This document shows, piece by piece, positions 18,501 through 27,360 of a DNA stretch of 64,000 bases. Every line of letters starts with the position of its first letter. The first letter of the stretch is position 1. The translations under genes and the position numbers were made by a program. Location: contig NZ_QOUX01000046.1 in the NCBI RefSeq assembly GCF_004116265.1, positions 744,001 through 808,000 on the forward strand. The letters are read 5' to 3'. The notes beneath the pieces were generated by a model that ran no database searches, had not been told where the DNA came from, and was given only the letters and a program-made list of their open reading frames with translations. The stretch is from Anaerobacillus alkaliphilus. GTDB taxonomy: Bacteria > Bacillota > Bacilli > Bacillales > Anaerobacillaceae.

Positions 18501-19370
18501 TTCCCCTTTAAATTGGAAAACGCCTGTCACATAATCCTTTAATCTCGTATTTCGATCAACAATCTCTAGTTTCCAGTAGCGTAACCCAGAGTAACCCTTT
18601 GGTAATTTGTATTGAATTACACCTTCACTTCCAGATACAACAACTGCTTGTACTAATTCATTAGACGCAAACGTATGGTTAAAATTCGCGTCTATATACA
18701 AATTCGCAGTTAGCTCATTTGTTGTTTTGCGATTTACGTTAAAACGAAAAGAAATAACCTCATTCGCTTGATAAGACTTACTATCCGGATACTCTTTTGG
18801 TGCTTCAATGATTTGTACACGCGGTCTTAAATCATTTTGTTGATAGAAGTTAGTAACGATACTTGAAATTTCATTAACATTATTTATAAATTTCACGTTG
18901 TTTCTTTGTTCAGTTGTGTATTTTATAAATTTATTCTTAAGTTTATCGTTATTTTTCGTAATAGTATCATTATGCAAAATGACTAATTGATTCTTATTAA
19001 TATAATCATTGATAATTTCATCTGCTTTTAAGTTTGTAATATCGTTCATTAAATTTGTAGTATTAAACGTTTGTTCAGTCGGAACTTGTGCTGTCGAATA
19101 ATTTCCACTACCAATATAAATGAAGTCGTACTTCCCATCTAACTCTTCACGAAGGGCAACGAAGCGCTTCATCCGGATTGTATCAATTTCATACCCAGAT
19201 GTTCCTAACACACTTTTAAGCTGAGATTCTCCACTATCGACAATCTCCAAAACACGCTTTTTCATTGATGTCGAGGCTTCTACGCTGCTATCTAATAAAC
19301 TAGCAAATGGAAAAGAGGATAATACTAGTATGGTTGCTAATAAACACTTGAATAGTTTTTTTCTCATCAT
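15507..19370 (-). CDS. large secreted protein: DUF5057-like modules and BIG2 domains
   Basis: About 1287 residues. A Sec signal peptide occupies roughly residues 1-33. Two similar modules follow, starting near residues 36 and 300: each has 'VLE/QV.SG', a 'Y.I....M..F' stretch and 'LDGKYDFIYIG' or 'LNGNYNMIIFG', the texture of DUF5057. A middle region with Ig-like segments comes next. The last 350 residues hold four BIG2 bacterial Ig-like domains ('AIWTSSNPSVISI', 'VSWTSSDFSVASV'). The end is Gly/Asn rich with no LPXTG anchor. GGGGAG is ten bases before the ATG at 19370, so the GTG at 19376 looks too close. Likely a surface or released adhesin; a link to the pili is inference. Confidence 0.8.
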   Translation of the reverse strand: MMRKKLFKCLLATILVLSSFPFASLLDSSVEASTSMKKRVLEIVDSGESQLKSVLGTSGYEIDTIRMKRFVALREELDGKYDFIYIGSGNYSTAQVPTEQTFNTTNLMNDITNLKADEIINDYINKNQLVILHNDTITKNNDKLKNKFIKYTTEQRNNVKFINNVNEISSIVTNFYQQNDLRPRVQIIEAPKEYPDSKSYQANEVISFRFNVNRKTTNELTANLYIDANFNHTFASNELVQAVVVSGSEGVIQYKLPKGYSGLRYWKLEIVDRNTRLKDYVTGVFQFKGEKVNIKVLQVTSGENDNSRLTRSQNMNQSYLSTNDYHIHIDTVSMQNFTDSAHRFSHTKLNGNYNMIIFGFNDSYDRNTTLTGNAAKSVQAFINTGQSVMFTHDTIDGTRDNSIKVWKDHFQPITGQIAPKTNLGRGASASTTNTKKVNSGLLTQFPYNLADNIKIATTHNQYYTLNLEDPSVIPWYNITGSSRDVDDSWNHYYTYSKGTVTFSGTGHTNNSFPDEEQKLFVNTMFRAFLGANTAPGMNIISPGEGRHHLSSQNLELVYEAFDLDLTDRQLKTRVYINNSKEPIYTNNQVANGAIVRYTIGHEHLTVGTTTIRIEVEDSSGAIAIRERIINVQEAELNISKTVNKTRALIDESVTVTYSISLNNTSGLISDGKAQQGKVFPYAVAKEHLTDLEIPVADGNSQGNYGWVESNDGSGASRLAAMILAEERLDVVINQPITTEPGNMNMTETVKRWLNGQTKIVYLPIVEDYPNGRKDIPVKDIGIFEMFEKSNGRVYLRFKDYTTEMDHITLSNIKIQDFLPKGINLVTNKTNITKQDTSLGTNVTITLADMTLKQLLNQPVVVEYTIKSNQPGVYVMDQSMLHYQLGNSTQSSIPFNAIALEVVQPITGVQIRSTTNEIFVGHSPVRLLFDIIPDSATNKAEAVNSAIWTSSNPSVISIDQNGSITAHQEGNATIIISVQDVDGVNGGVPFTHSLNVAAILPLENIQVQGSSDLFVGDQQTYTIKTSPDGVNVGTVEWSIIQGNDIIELNNDGRLVAKKPGNAVIGARIVYRGKEFTATRTINVKQFSIDPKETEIAIGEFINLQAKLYKSSTVSDNITNVSWTSSDFSVASVNGNGRVEGKKEGTATITAKLVVNGLERTATAVVTVKKIPLTGIDADDKIFIEKGKTKDIQLTFTPSNATNKKVSFTSNRSGFANVDNHGRVRGIEVRYKTVNGELVIVPAATITITSEDDDKIKTTIDIIVIEPGSGNNGNNPGGNNGVRIGSDRW

Positions 19371-19455
19371 TCCCACTTCACTCCCCTTCTATAAAATTTA
19401 ATTATTCTTGAAACTATGTAAAAAGTCCTGTTTTCTATACATTTATCTACTCTAT

Positions 19456-19464
19456 ATTATAGCA
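19456..19464 (-). promoter_or_regulatory. extended -10 promoter for the DUF5057-like gene
   Basis: On the minus strand TGCTATAAT is present, a perfect TATAAT with an extended TGn. No good -35 is seen at 16-18 bases, which is common for extended -10 promoters. It lies about 85 bases before the start codon. Confidence 0.5.
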
Positions 19465-19535
19465 TTAAATGACAAATTGAACATAAGTATTTTGTTAACT
19501 TCTTTTAATTTCCCAATAATTTCAGTTAATTCTAC

Positions 19536-19564
19536 AAAAAAAACATTAGTGCGTACACTAATGT
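19536..19564 (-). terminator. terminator of capA-like gene
   Basis: 9-base perfect stem (19543-19551 and 19556-19564), 4-base loop, followed on the minus strand by eight T. Strong rho-independent terminator 38 bases after the capA stop codon. Confidence 0.9.
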
Positions 19565-19601
19565 CCTTTACTAACAAATAGTTCTAAAGTAATAGATAGA
19601 T

Positions 19602-20772
19602 TTAGTAACTAAAAAAATAAGAGCCATTTCTCCTCACGTTATAAGACAGAGCCTCCATAGCCTCAAGCCTTTTGTCAAAATCTTGTCCATCTAATGCTGC
19701 CACTTGATTACCTGTAATTAGATAAGGAGTATACTTCATATAAATTTCATCACCGTCAATTACTAGAGTTAGTATGCAAGATTCTGCTGTAAGGCCACTT
19801 ACATAATCGGGAAATAAGAAGTTTCCTAGTGAATAAGCAATTGGTTTACCATTATAGTAATCTAGTCCTTGTAAAACGTGAGGATGTGCACCAATAACAC
19901 CATCTGCACCTGCATCTATCAGTGCTCTAGCGTCTTTAAATTGATAGGGCTCTGGAATGTGCTGACGTTCTATTCCCCAATGCATAAACACAAATAGGTA
20001 GTCTACTTCATGTTTAACATTCTCAACAATCCTTACCATTCGATCAACTTGATACCCACTTGCTATTCCAGGTTTTGAAGCTGTCGCATACCAAGTCCCT
20101 GTAGGTAAGACTCTTGAAAATCCTAAAATAGCTATCTTTTTCCCTTTTAGTTCTAGATAATAAGCTTGATAAGCTTCTTCACTATTTTTACCTGCACCGA
20201 CATAGTCAAGTCCCGCTTCTTTGACGTATTTTATCGTATCGAGCAAGCCTTCTTCACCATAATCCATCGTATGATTATTAGCTAATGAGACCATATCAAA
20301 GCCGGCTTCTTTTAGCGCTAGCAAAGAATTTAGGCCTGTCCGAAAATTAAACTGTTTTTCGTAAGGTGTTCCTCTATTTGTTACAGCAGTTTCTAAGTTA
20401 ACGATGGCATAGTCTACTTGTTGTAGTTCATCTTGTACTTGTACAAATGGAAAATGAATTCCGTGTGTATTCATTGCTCGCTCTATTGAACCTTCCATCA
20501 TGACATCCCCAGCAAATGCAATTGTGATTACATTTTTTTGGTCAGGTTCTTTTAAATGAAAAAAAAACAGCAACATCATTTTCACGAAACCTCAGTAACT
20601 TATCAATCGTCGAGTGCATCAATGTTTGACGGTGCAACGTTTCAGCCTCGACACTTACAGCATTGGGTCTCGCCAATTTATCGAATAAATATAAACCTCC
20701 TGCAAGGAAGGTTAATAGAAAAAGTGTGGAAAAGAAAACTAAAACCATTGATAAAAACATATTTTTTTTCAT
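19602..20772 (-). pseudogene. CapA-family metallophosphatase-like gene, frameshifted
   Basis: The N-terminal part (from ATG 20772, GAGG seven bases upstream) encodes a membrane anchor and about 65 residues, then runs out of frame at 20542. The rest continues one frame over, from about 20567 to 19602, with 'ITIAFAGDVMMEGSIERAM', 'NLETAVTN', 'DMVSLANNHTMDYGEEGL' and 'GADGVIGAHPHVLQGL', all CapA/PgsA hallmarks. The switch falls in a run of nine T (minus strand, 20559-20567); eight T would give one continuous protein of about 389 residues. It may be a real mutation, phase variation, transcriptional slippage or a sequencing error. CapA-type proteins act in polyglutamate capsule export, but no capBCE genes are nearby. 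Confidence 0.8.
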
Positions 20773-20848
20773 ACAAGTACCTCGGGATCGATTATATTTG
20801 TCTTTATTGTACCTGATGTTTGAAAATTGAAAAAGATTATTTTTTTGG

Positions 20849-22129
20849 TTAAAGGAAATTATTTACAACTTCACTCCGAACATGATTTAAGAAGTATAAT
20901 GAACCAGTTACTACTAGAACATCATTTGAATGCAGTTTTTGTTTGATTTGGTCGTAAGCTTCAAGCGAATTCTCCACTACCTTCATGTTTTGAAGCGGTA
21001 AATTTGAATACACTTGATATGGGTCCATTACCCGTTCAAAATCAAACTTAGTTAGGATAATTTCAGTAGCAAGGTCTATTAGTGGCTTTAACATCGCCGT
21101 TATATCTTTATCCTTCATTGCACAAAAAAGAATATAAATGTTTTTCCCCTGAAAATTAGAGCTTAATGTCTGAGAAAGTGCTTCCATGCCCTCTAAATTA
21201 TGGCCACCATCGAAAATAATCGTTGGGTGTTCATGTACGATCTCAATCCGATTGGCAATCTTCGCATTTGCTACCCCTCTGCGAATCGCATGTTCTGAGA
21301 TAGAAAACTCCTGTTTTAATGCCTGAATAGCCATCATTGCTAGCGTGGCATTTTCTTGTTGATGTTTCCCTATCATTCCGGTCTTCAAATCCTCAAGGTA
21401 CATATCTTCCCACTTAAAAGCAAAATGATCGCCTTGATGAATACATTGGAAATCCTCATCTAGCTGATAGAGGGATGAAGATAGTTGTTGCGAACGATTT
21501 CTCATTACTTCAACTGCCTCCTCTTGCTTACAGCCAGAAACAACCGGAACTCCTTCTTTAATAATTCCAGCCTTTTCTGCTGCCACTTTAGCAATGGTAT
21601 TGCCAAGAAGATCCATATGGTCATGACCAATAGTTGTGATAATCGATACAAGCGGAAATACTACGTTTGTTGAGTCGAGCCTTCCTCCAAGTCCTGTTTC
21701 AATAAAAACGATATCCGGCTTTTTTACTGCAAAATATTTAAACGCTACAGCTGTCAGGATTTCAAATTCAGTCGGTGGACCAAAGCTTGTCTTACTGACA
21801 TTTTCGATAACAGGCTGAAATTCCTCTATAATATTTGCAAAATCCTCATCAGAAATTTCTTCACCATTTACTTTGATCTTATCGTTTAATTTATTAATGG
21901 CAGGTGATGTGTACGTTCCGACACTGTACCCTGCTTCTGTAAAAATAGCAGCTAAATAGGTTAACGTAGAGCCTTTCCCATTTGTACCTGCTAAATGAAT
22001 AGCTGGTATTTGTCGTTCAGGGTTACCTAACTCCTCTAGCATCAATTCCATTCGATCTAGCCCTAAACTAATACCAAATTTTTGTGCTGAAAACACAACG
22101 TCACATGCTTCTTTATATGAAATCATCAT
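20849..22129 (-). CDS. folC: folylpolyglutamate synthase / dihydrofolate synthase
   Basis: 426 residues, the usual FolC length. The ATP-binding loop 'AGTNGKGSTLTYLA' spans about residues 47-60, 'GLGGRLDSTNV' and 'TTIGHDHMDLLGNTIAKVAAEKAGI' follow, then the Mur-ligase C-terminal domain with 'IFDGGHNLEGMEAL'. It adds glutamates to folates in the cytoplasm. In Bacillus folC follows valS directly. Here two plus-strand genes lie between them, so folC must have its own promoter. Start codon at 22129 has AAGGAG; the adjacent ATG at 22126 has better spacing and is equally possible. Confidence 0.95.
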   Translation of the reverse strand: MMISYKEACDVVFSAQKFGISLGLDRMELMLEELGNPERQIPAIHLAGTNGKGSTLTYLAAIFTEAGYSVGTYTSPAINKLNDKIKVNGEEISDEDFANIIEEFQPVIENVSKTSFGPPTEFEILTAVAFKYFAVKKPDIVFIETGLGGRLDSTNVVFPLVSIITTIGHDHMDLLGNTIAKVAAEKAGIIKEGVPVVSGCKQEEAVEVMRNRSQQLSSSLYQLDEDFQCIHQGDHFAFKWEDMYLEDLKTGMIGKHQQENATLAMMAIQALKQEFSISEHAIRRGVANAKIANRIEIVHEHPTIIFDGGHNLEGMEALSQTLSSNFQGKNIYILFCAMKDKDITAMLKPLIDLATEIILTKFDFERVMDPYQVYSNLPLQNMKVVENSLEAYDQIKQKLHSNDVLVVTGSLYFLNHVRSEVVNNFL

Positions 22130-22226
22130 AAGATCTCCTTTAATCTAAGTTTGATACTATTTGATAGTGTATAATATGGGGGATGTTTCATCAAGAAAAT
22201 CTCGAGTAGTTAGGTAGGAATGATCA

Positions 22227-23096
22227 ATGAAAAAAACAGGTTGGTTAATTTATAATCAAGAAATGTCAGAACTTAACGAAGGTTTTATTTCTTGGTTTAT
22301 GGAAGAGGCAGTCCAATTAGATATTAAACTCCATGTTTTAATAAAAGAAGATCTTAGTTATGGAATAGCAAACAACGATTTATTTCTTCTGCACCAAGGG
22401 GAAAAGATTGAGTATCCTGACTTTGTTATCATGAGAAACAACGATCCTCTATTAAGTAAACAATTAGAAAACTTAGGATTAAAAGTTTTCAATACTTCAT
22501 TTACATCGGAAATTAGCAATCATAAAGGAAAAACTCATCAGTATTTAGCCGGCAAGGGTATACCGATGCTTGATACCGTGTTTGTTCGTAGAGAAGAATT
22601 TCGTCCACAGTCAATCCCTTTCTCTTATCCTATTGTGGTAAAAGAAGTAGCTGGCAAAGGTGGCAACGAAGTTTTCTCCGCGAGTAACCAAGAAGAACTA
22701 GAACAGTTACTCGAAACAATTACAGCTAAAGAAATAATCATTCAAAAAATGGGAGACGTCCCTGGCAAAGATGTTCGTGTCTTTGTTGTTGGTAATGAGA
22801 TCATTGCAGCAATTCTTCGTTATTCTGACAGAGATTTCCGTGCTAATTATTCATTAGGAGGACAGGCTCGACTTTATGATCTCTCAGAGAATGAAAAATC
22901 ACTAGTCTACAAGGTGATTGAGCAATTCAAAGGTGATATAGGTTTCGTAGGAATTGATTTCTTATTCAATAAAGATGGATCTTTTGTTTTTAACGAGATT
23001 GAAGATGTTGCTGGTTCAAGAACACTATATGCCAACTCAAAGGTTAATATCGTTAAGCACTATTTAGAGTTTGTCTTAAAAACCATTGAGTGTTAA
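22227..23096 (+). CDS. RimK-like ATP-grasp ligase
   Basis: 289 residues. An N-terminal pre-ATP-grasp domain (residues 1-95) is followed by the ATP-grasp fold: 'YPIVVKEVAGKGGNEVF' (Lys of the nucleotide site and the Gly-rich loop), 'IIQKMGDVPGKDVRVFVVG', 'RDFRANYSLGGQA', 'GFVGIDFLFNKDGSFVFNEIE'. The late Glu-x-Asn-type metal ligands are present as 'FNEIED'. RimK/LysX-type enzymes join amino acids to a carboxyl group, and the substrate here is unknown. It interrupts the usual valS-folC order, on the opposite strand, suggesting acquisition or rearrangement. Confidence 0.8.
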   Translation: MKKTGWLIYNQEMSELNEGFISWFMEEAVQLDIKLHVLIKEDLSYGIANNDLFLLHQGEKIEYPDFVIMRNNDPLLSKQLENLGLKVFNTSFTSEISNHKGKTHQYLAGKGIPMLDTVFVRREEFRPQSIPFSYPIVVKEVAGKGGNEVFSASNQEELEQLLETITAKEIIIQKMGDVPGKDVRVFVVGNEIIAAILRYSDRDFRANYSLGGQARLYDLSENEKSLVYKVIEQFKGDIGFVGIDFLFNKDGSFVFNEIEDVAGSRTLYANSKVNIVKHYLEFVLKTIEC

Positions 23097-23102
23097 GTTC
23101 GT

Positions 23103-23140
23103 TTATTACACATAATAACCGTAAAGGGGTTGTGTAATAA
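23103..23140 (+). promoter_or_regulatory. hairpin displaying the ribosome site of the DUF3889 gene
   Basis: Perfect 10-base inverted repeat (23103-23112 and 23131-23140) around an 18-base loop that contains AAAGGGG, the ribosome binding site. The start codon follows the right arm directly at 23141. The arrangement could modulate translation. Confidence 0.45.
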
Positions 23141-23461
23141 ATGAAAAAGTTACTGGTCTGTCTTTTAGTAATTATTTTATCAAGTATCTATCATGTCCAT
23201 ACAATGGCTGAGAAAGAAACACCAGCGTATGCGAAATGGGGAAATATTGCAGTTACAGAAACAATTAAAAAATATCCTTATGCAGATGTCGTGGATTATC
23301 TTCATATCGGTAGAAAAGACATTAACGAGAAAATAGCAGTTGAAAAATTTAAGCTTTGGCTCCGTCATGGAAGTAAAGAATTCGGTGTCTTTGTCGATGT
23401 TGAATTTGATAAGCAAACAAATCAATTCAAAAATATCACATTTCGAGAAACACCTCTATAG
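23141..23461 (+). CDS. secreted DUF3889 family protein
   Basis: 106 residues. A signal peptide of about 23 residues is followed by a compact domain with 'PAYAKWGNIAVTETIKKYP', 'ADVVDYLHIGR' and 'EKFKLWLRHGSKEFGVFVDV', the pattern of DUF3889, found in Bacillaceae exported proteins of unknown function. It sits 44 bases after the ATP-grasp gene on the same strand and ends at a bidirectional terminator shared with valS. Confidence 0.8.
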   Translation: MKKLLVCLLVIILSSIYHVHTMAEKETPAYAKWGNIAVTETIKKYPYADVVDYLHIGRKDINEKIAVEKFKLWLRHGSKEFGVFVDVEFDKQTNQFKNITFRETPL

Positions 23462-23497
23462 TAAAAGCCCACTAGAACTCTAGTGGGCTTTTACTAT
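23458..23497. terminator. bidirectional terminator between DUF3889 gene and valS
   Basis: Perfect 18-base stem (23458-23475 and 23480-23497) with a 4-base loop. GC-rich core with A/T ends, so it can serve both converging genes. Confidence 0.9.
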
Positions 23498-26140
23498 TTA
23501 TGCTTTTAGTTCATCAATTCTTGATTGAACTGTTGCACGTTTATCTAAATAATCTTGTTCTTTTGCTTTTTCTTCTTCAATAACAGCTGCAGGAGCTTTT
23601 GCTACAAATCCTTGATTACTTAATTTCTTTTGAACGCGTTCCACTTCACTATCAAGGCGTTTTACCTCTTTTTCTAAACGAGCAATTTCCGCATCTAAGT
23701 CTAGTAACCCTGCTAATGGCAAGTAAAGTTCTACACCTGTTAGAACTGAAGACATAGACTTCTCTGGTGCTTGAAGATCAGTACCAAGCTTTAATTGGTC
23801 AGGATTACAGAACTTCTCTAAATAGCTACGTCCTTCTTCAAGATTACTTAAGATCGTCTCGTCTTTAGCTTTAATTAAAAGCTCAATTTTCTTACTCATC
23901 GGTACATTTAATTCTGCTCTCGTATTACGAACAGAGCGAATAATTTCTTTTAGTAAATTCATTTTCTTCGTTGCTTCTGGGAAAACAAGCTCAGTATTTT
24001 TCACTGGCCACGCTGCAACAGTGATTGACTCTCCTTGGTGAGGTAAGTGCTGCCAAATTTCTTCCGTGATAAACGGCATAAACGGATGTAGTAGCTTCAT
24101 CGTTTGATCAAGTACATGAGCAAGAATTGAACGAGTCATTTTCTTCGCTTCTTCATCTTCACCATACAACGGTAATTTTGCCATCTCAATATACCAGTCA
24201 CAGAAGTCATCCCAAATGAAGTTATAAAGCAGACGGCCAACCTCTCCAAATTCATAAACATCTATTAGACGAGTTACATCATCAATCGTTTCTTGAAGAC
24301 GTGTTAAGATCCATTGATCAGCAATTGATTTTTTCCCTGTTAAATCGATTTCCTCATGCGTTAAACCTTCCATATTCATTAAAGCAAAACGCGAAGCATT
24401 CCAGATCTTATTCCCAAAATTCCAAGTAGATTCGACTTTTTCCCAATAGAAACGTAAATCATTTCCCGGGGAACTTCCTGTTGAAAGGAAGAAACGAAGC
24501 GCATCAGCACCATATTTGTCGATAACATCCATCGGGTCAACACCGTTTCCTAAGGACTTACTCATTTTACGTCCTTCAGAGTCACGAACTAACCCATGAA
24601 TTAATACGTCTTTAAATGGGCGTTCTCCTGTAAACTCTAATCCTTGAAAAATCATCCTAGCAACCCAGAAATAAATAATATCGTAACCTGTTACAAGAAC
24701 ATCAGTTGAGTAATAACGTTTGAAGTCTGCTGAGTTTTGATCTGGCCAACCCATTGTTGAAAATGGCCATAATGCAGATGAGAACCAAGTATCTAGAACA
24801 TCTTCATCTTGTGTCCAATTTTCGCTATCTTGAGGTGCGTCATGCCCTACATACACTTCACCTGTTTCATTGTGATACCAAGCTGGGATACGATGTCCCC
24901 ACCATAATTGACGTGAAATACACCAATCACGAATGTTCTCAATCCAGTGTAAATACGTTTTTTCAAAACGTTCAGGTACAAAATTTACTTTCTCATCTTT
25001 TTGTTGCAATTTGATTGCTTCTTCAGCTAATGGACCCATTTTTACAAACCATTGTGTCGATAAATATGGCTCAACAACAGCACCGCTACGCTCAGAGTGA
25101 CCAACTGAGTGCATATGCTCTTCAATTTTAAAGAGAACGCCTTCTTCTTGTAAATCTTTTACGATTTGTTTACGGCATTCAAAACGATCTAAGCCCTGAT
25201 ATTTCCCAGCATTTTCATTCATCTTTCCAGACTCATCCATAATTAAAACACGTTCTAGATTATGTCTGTTACCAATCTCAAAGTCATTTGGATCATGAGC
25301 TGGTGTAATCTTTACTGCGCCTGAACCAAATTCCATGTCTACATAATCATCAGCAACAATTTCAATTTCACGGCCTACGATTGGTAGTTTTACTTTCTTC
25401 CCAATCAGATGTTTGTAACGCTCATCTTCAGGATGAACTGCAACAGCTGTATCACCTAGCATGGTTTCTGGGCGTGTCGTTGCAACTTCGATATGTCCAC
25501 TACCATCCACTAATGGATACTTCATGTGATAAAAAGCACCCTGAACATCTTTATGAATTACTTCTATATCAGAAAGGGCCGTTTTGGTCTGTGGGTCCCA
25601 GTTAATAATGTATTCACCACGGTAAATTAGCTTTTTTTCATAAAGCTTTACGAATACCTCACGTACTGCTTTCGAAAGACCTTCATCTAGTGTAAAACGT
25701 TCACGAGAATAATCTAAAGAAAGCCCTAATTTTGACCATTGGTTACGGATAAAATCAGCATACTCACTTTTCCATTCCCAAGACTTTTCTAGGAACTTTT
25801 CACGACCTAAGTCATAACGACTTACTCCTCCTTCGCGAAGTTTGCCTTCTACTTTCGCTTGCGTTGCAATACCTGCATGGTCCATTCCAGGTAACCATAG
25901 GGCATCATAACCTTGCATACGTTTCGTTCGAATTAAAATATCTTGTAACGTTGTGTCCCAGGCATGACCTAAGTGAAGCTTACCTGTTACGTTTGGCGGA
26001 GGAATAACGATTGTATAAGGTGTCTTACCTTCCTCACCTTTTGCTTCAAAAAACTTTCCTTCTAACCAATACGGATACCATTTTGCTTCCGTACTCTTCG
26101 GGTCATACTTTGTTGGCATTGATATCTCTTGATTTGCCAT
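23498..26140 (-). CDS. valS: valyl-tRNA synthetase
   Basis: 880 residues, standard for Bacillus ValRS. The class I signatures are present: '[16 protein letters not shown]' (HIGH-type) near residue 47 and '[12 protein letters not shown]' (KMSKS) near residue 523. '[11 protein letters not shown]' marks the catalytic core, and the C-terminal coiled-coil arm rich in Lys and Glu ends the protein. It charges tRNA-Val with valine in the cytoplasm. Expression is governed by the T-box leader upstream (26269-26568). Confidence 0.98.
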   Translation of the reverse strand: MANQEISMPTKYDPKSTEAKWYPYWLEGKFFEAKGEEGKTPYTIVIPPPNVTGKLHLGHAWDTTLQDILIRTKRMQGYDALWLPGMDHAGIATQAKVEGKLREGGVSRYDLGREKFLEKSWEWKSEYADFIRNQWSKLGLSLDYSRERFTLDEGLSKAVREVFVKLYEKKLIYRGEYIINWDPQTKTALSDIEVIHKDVQGAFYHMKYPLVDGSGHIEVATTRPETMLGDTAVAVHPEDERYKHLIGKKVKLPIVGREIEIVADDYVDMEFGSGAVKITPAHDPNDFEIGNRHNLERVLIMDESGKMNENAGKYQGLDRFECRKQIVKDLQEEGVLFKIEEHMHSVGHSERSGAVVEPYLSTQWFVKMGPLAEEAIKLQQKDEKVNFVPERFEKTYLHWIENIRDWCISRQLWWGHRIPAWYHNETGEVYVGHDAPQDSENWTQDEDVLDTWFSSALWPFSTMGWPDQNSADFKRYYSTDVLVTGYDIIYFWVARMIFQGLEFTGERPFKDVLIHGLVRDSEGRKMSKSLGNGVDPMDVIDKYGADALRFFLSTGSSPGNDLRFYWEKVESTWNFGNKIWNASRFALMNMEGLTHEEIDLTGKKSIADQWILTRLQETIDDVTRLIDVYEFGEVGRLLYNFIWDDFCDWYIEMAKLPLYGEDEEAKKMTRSILAHVLDQTMKLLHPFMPFITEEIWQHLPHQGESITVAAWPVKNTELVFPEATKKMNLLKEIIRSVRNTRAELNVPMSKKIELLIKAKDETILSNLEEGRSYLEKFCNPDQLKLGTDLQAPEKSMSSVLTGVELYLPLAGLLDLDAEIARLEKEVKRLDSEVERVQKKLSNQGFVAKAPAAVIEEEKAKEQDYLDKRATVQSRIDELKA

Positions 26141-26167
26141 CTCTTATTTTCCTCCCTTTTCAAAACC

Positions 26168-26264
26168 AATTTTGAATTGTGAATTGTGAATTATGAATTA
26201 ATTAGAGGAGCTTCGAGGACTAACCCAAGAGCAATTCAAAATTCATCATTCATAATTCATAATT
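26168..26264. repeat. inverted heptamer-type repeat (GAATTRT family), copy 1
   Basis: Left arm (26168-26200) is a run of GAATTGT/GAATTAT heptamers. The right arm (26233-26264) is the same motif inverted. The 32 bases between are unrelated. The left 18 bases (AATTTTGAATTGTGAATT) recur exactly at 38056. It lies between valS and its T-box terminator. Confidence 0.75.
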
Positions 26265-26268
26265 AAAT

Positions 26269-26568
26269 AAAAAAACTCCCTCCATCCTCAAAGGACGAAG
26301 AGAGTATATTCGCGGTACCACCTTTGTTTGCGGTTAGCAAAAAAACGTTGCTAACTGCACACTTCATTCATCTAACGGTTATAAACCGGCTTAAGCTACT
26401 AAGAAAAGTAAGTAACTTTTCATTCAAATAAGCTGCTCATGGGCGACCTTCTATCTTTAGCTCCTGAAAAATCTCTCAGCAATGTTATCCAATAACATGA
26501 TTTTTCTCTCTGGTGGTATTAGAGATGTACTCTTCCCAATCTAAGCATGTCTCGTATTCAAATTGTGT
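26269..26568 (-). promoter_or_regulatory. T-box leader of valS (valine specifier)
   Basis: On the minus strand the T-box core GGTGGTACCGCG is at 26311-26323. Downstream is a 12-pair stem (26276-26287 with 26293-26304, some G-U pairs) followed by seven T, the terminator. A long 5' stem region precedes it, with GTC (minus strand of 26445-26447), a valine codon, at the place expected for the specifier loop on the 3' side of stem I. Uncharged tRNA-Val should stabilise the antiterminator and switch on valS. Core and terminator are seen directly; specifier assignment is inference. Confidence 0.92.
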
Positions 26569-26574
26569 ACTAAC

Positions 26575-26604
26575 ATTTTACATGGTTACATTGAAAACCG
26601 TCAA
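26575..26604 (-). promoter_or_regulatory. sigma-A promoter of valS leader
   Basis: Minus strand: -35 TTGACG (26599-26604), 18-base spacer, -10 TAAAAT (26575-26580), positioned just before the first T-box leader stem. Confidence 0.65.
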
Positions 26605-26688
26605 TAGCTTCCATGAAAATTTCCATTAAAAGTATTGCCTATTTTTTTTACCACCATACACTAGCAAGTCATAATTCATAATGGACAA

Positions 26689-27360
26689 TTAGGTTTTCAG
26701 TAATTCCCCGTCTTTTATTTCAAGCAATGAAGTTCCCTCTTTGGCAAGTTGACGATCATGGGTCACCATGATAATCGTTGTACCTTGTTGATTTAATCGC
26801 TGAAATAAATTTGTAATTTCTTTTGCTGTCACTGCATCCAAAGCTGAGGTAGGCTCATCTGCAAAAAGTACCTCCGGTCGTTTTAATAACGCCCTTGCAA
26901 CCGCAACTCGACGTTGTTCACCACCACTAAGTTGATAGGGTAGGTGCGAAGTATAATCTTCTTTTATACCAACTGTTTGAAGAAGAGACAATGCTCTTGC
27001 TTCTAAGTGTTGCCGCTTCTCACCTCGTAACAGTAACGGTAGCATAACATTTTCTAAGAGAGGCACTCCTGGAGTTAAGCTTGCAAATTGAAAGATCATC
27101 CCAAACAGTTTAAAACGTAAATTTGTTCTTTCACTGTCTTTTAGCTGTGATGTTTTGGTACCATCTATCCAAATCTCACCAGATGTTTGCTTGTCTAGCA
27201 AGCTAGCCAATGCTAGTAGTGTTGATTTCCCACTACCCGAAGGTCCGACGATAGAAACGAAGTCTCCTTTATTAATACTAAAATTTATATTCTTTAAAGC
27301 AAGAATTGATTTCCTTCTAGTAAGGAAGTATTCCTTATTAACATCTTCGAACATTATCAT
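26689..27360 (-). CDS. ABC transporter ATP-binding protein (MacB/LolD type)
   Basis: 223 residues. Walker A GPSGSGKST at residues 39-47, Q-loop region 'GMIFQFASL', signature LSGGEQ at 144-149, Walker B 'EVLFADEPTSALD' and the switch His in 'MVTHDRQLA'. The type belongs to the MacB/LolD/FtsE branch that powers FtsX-like permeases. Its start overlaps the permease stop by one base, so the pair is translationally coupled. Substrate unknown. Confidence 0.93.
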   Translation of the reverse strand: MIMFEDVNKEYFLTRRKSILALKNINFSINKGDFVSIVGPSGSGKSTLLALASLLDKQTSGEIWIDGTKTSQLKDSERTNLRFKLFGMIFQFASLTPGVPLLENVMLPLLLRGEKRQHLEARALSLLQTVGIKEDYTSHLPYQLSGGEQRRVAVARALLKRPEVLFADEPTSALDAVTAKEITNLFQRLNQQGTTIIMVTHDRQLAKEGTSLLEIKDGELLKT

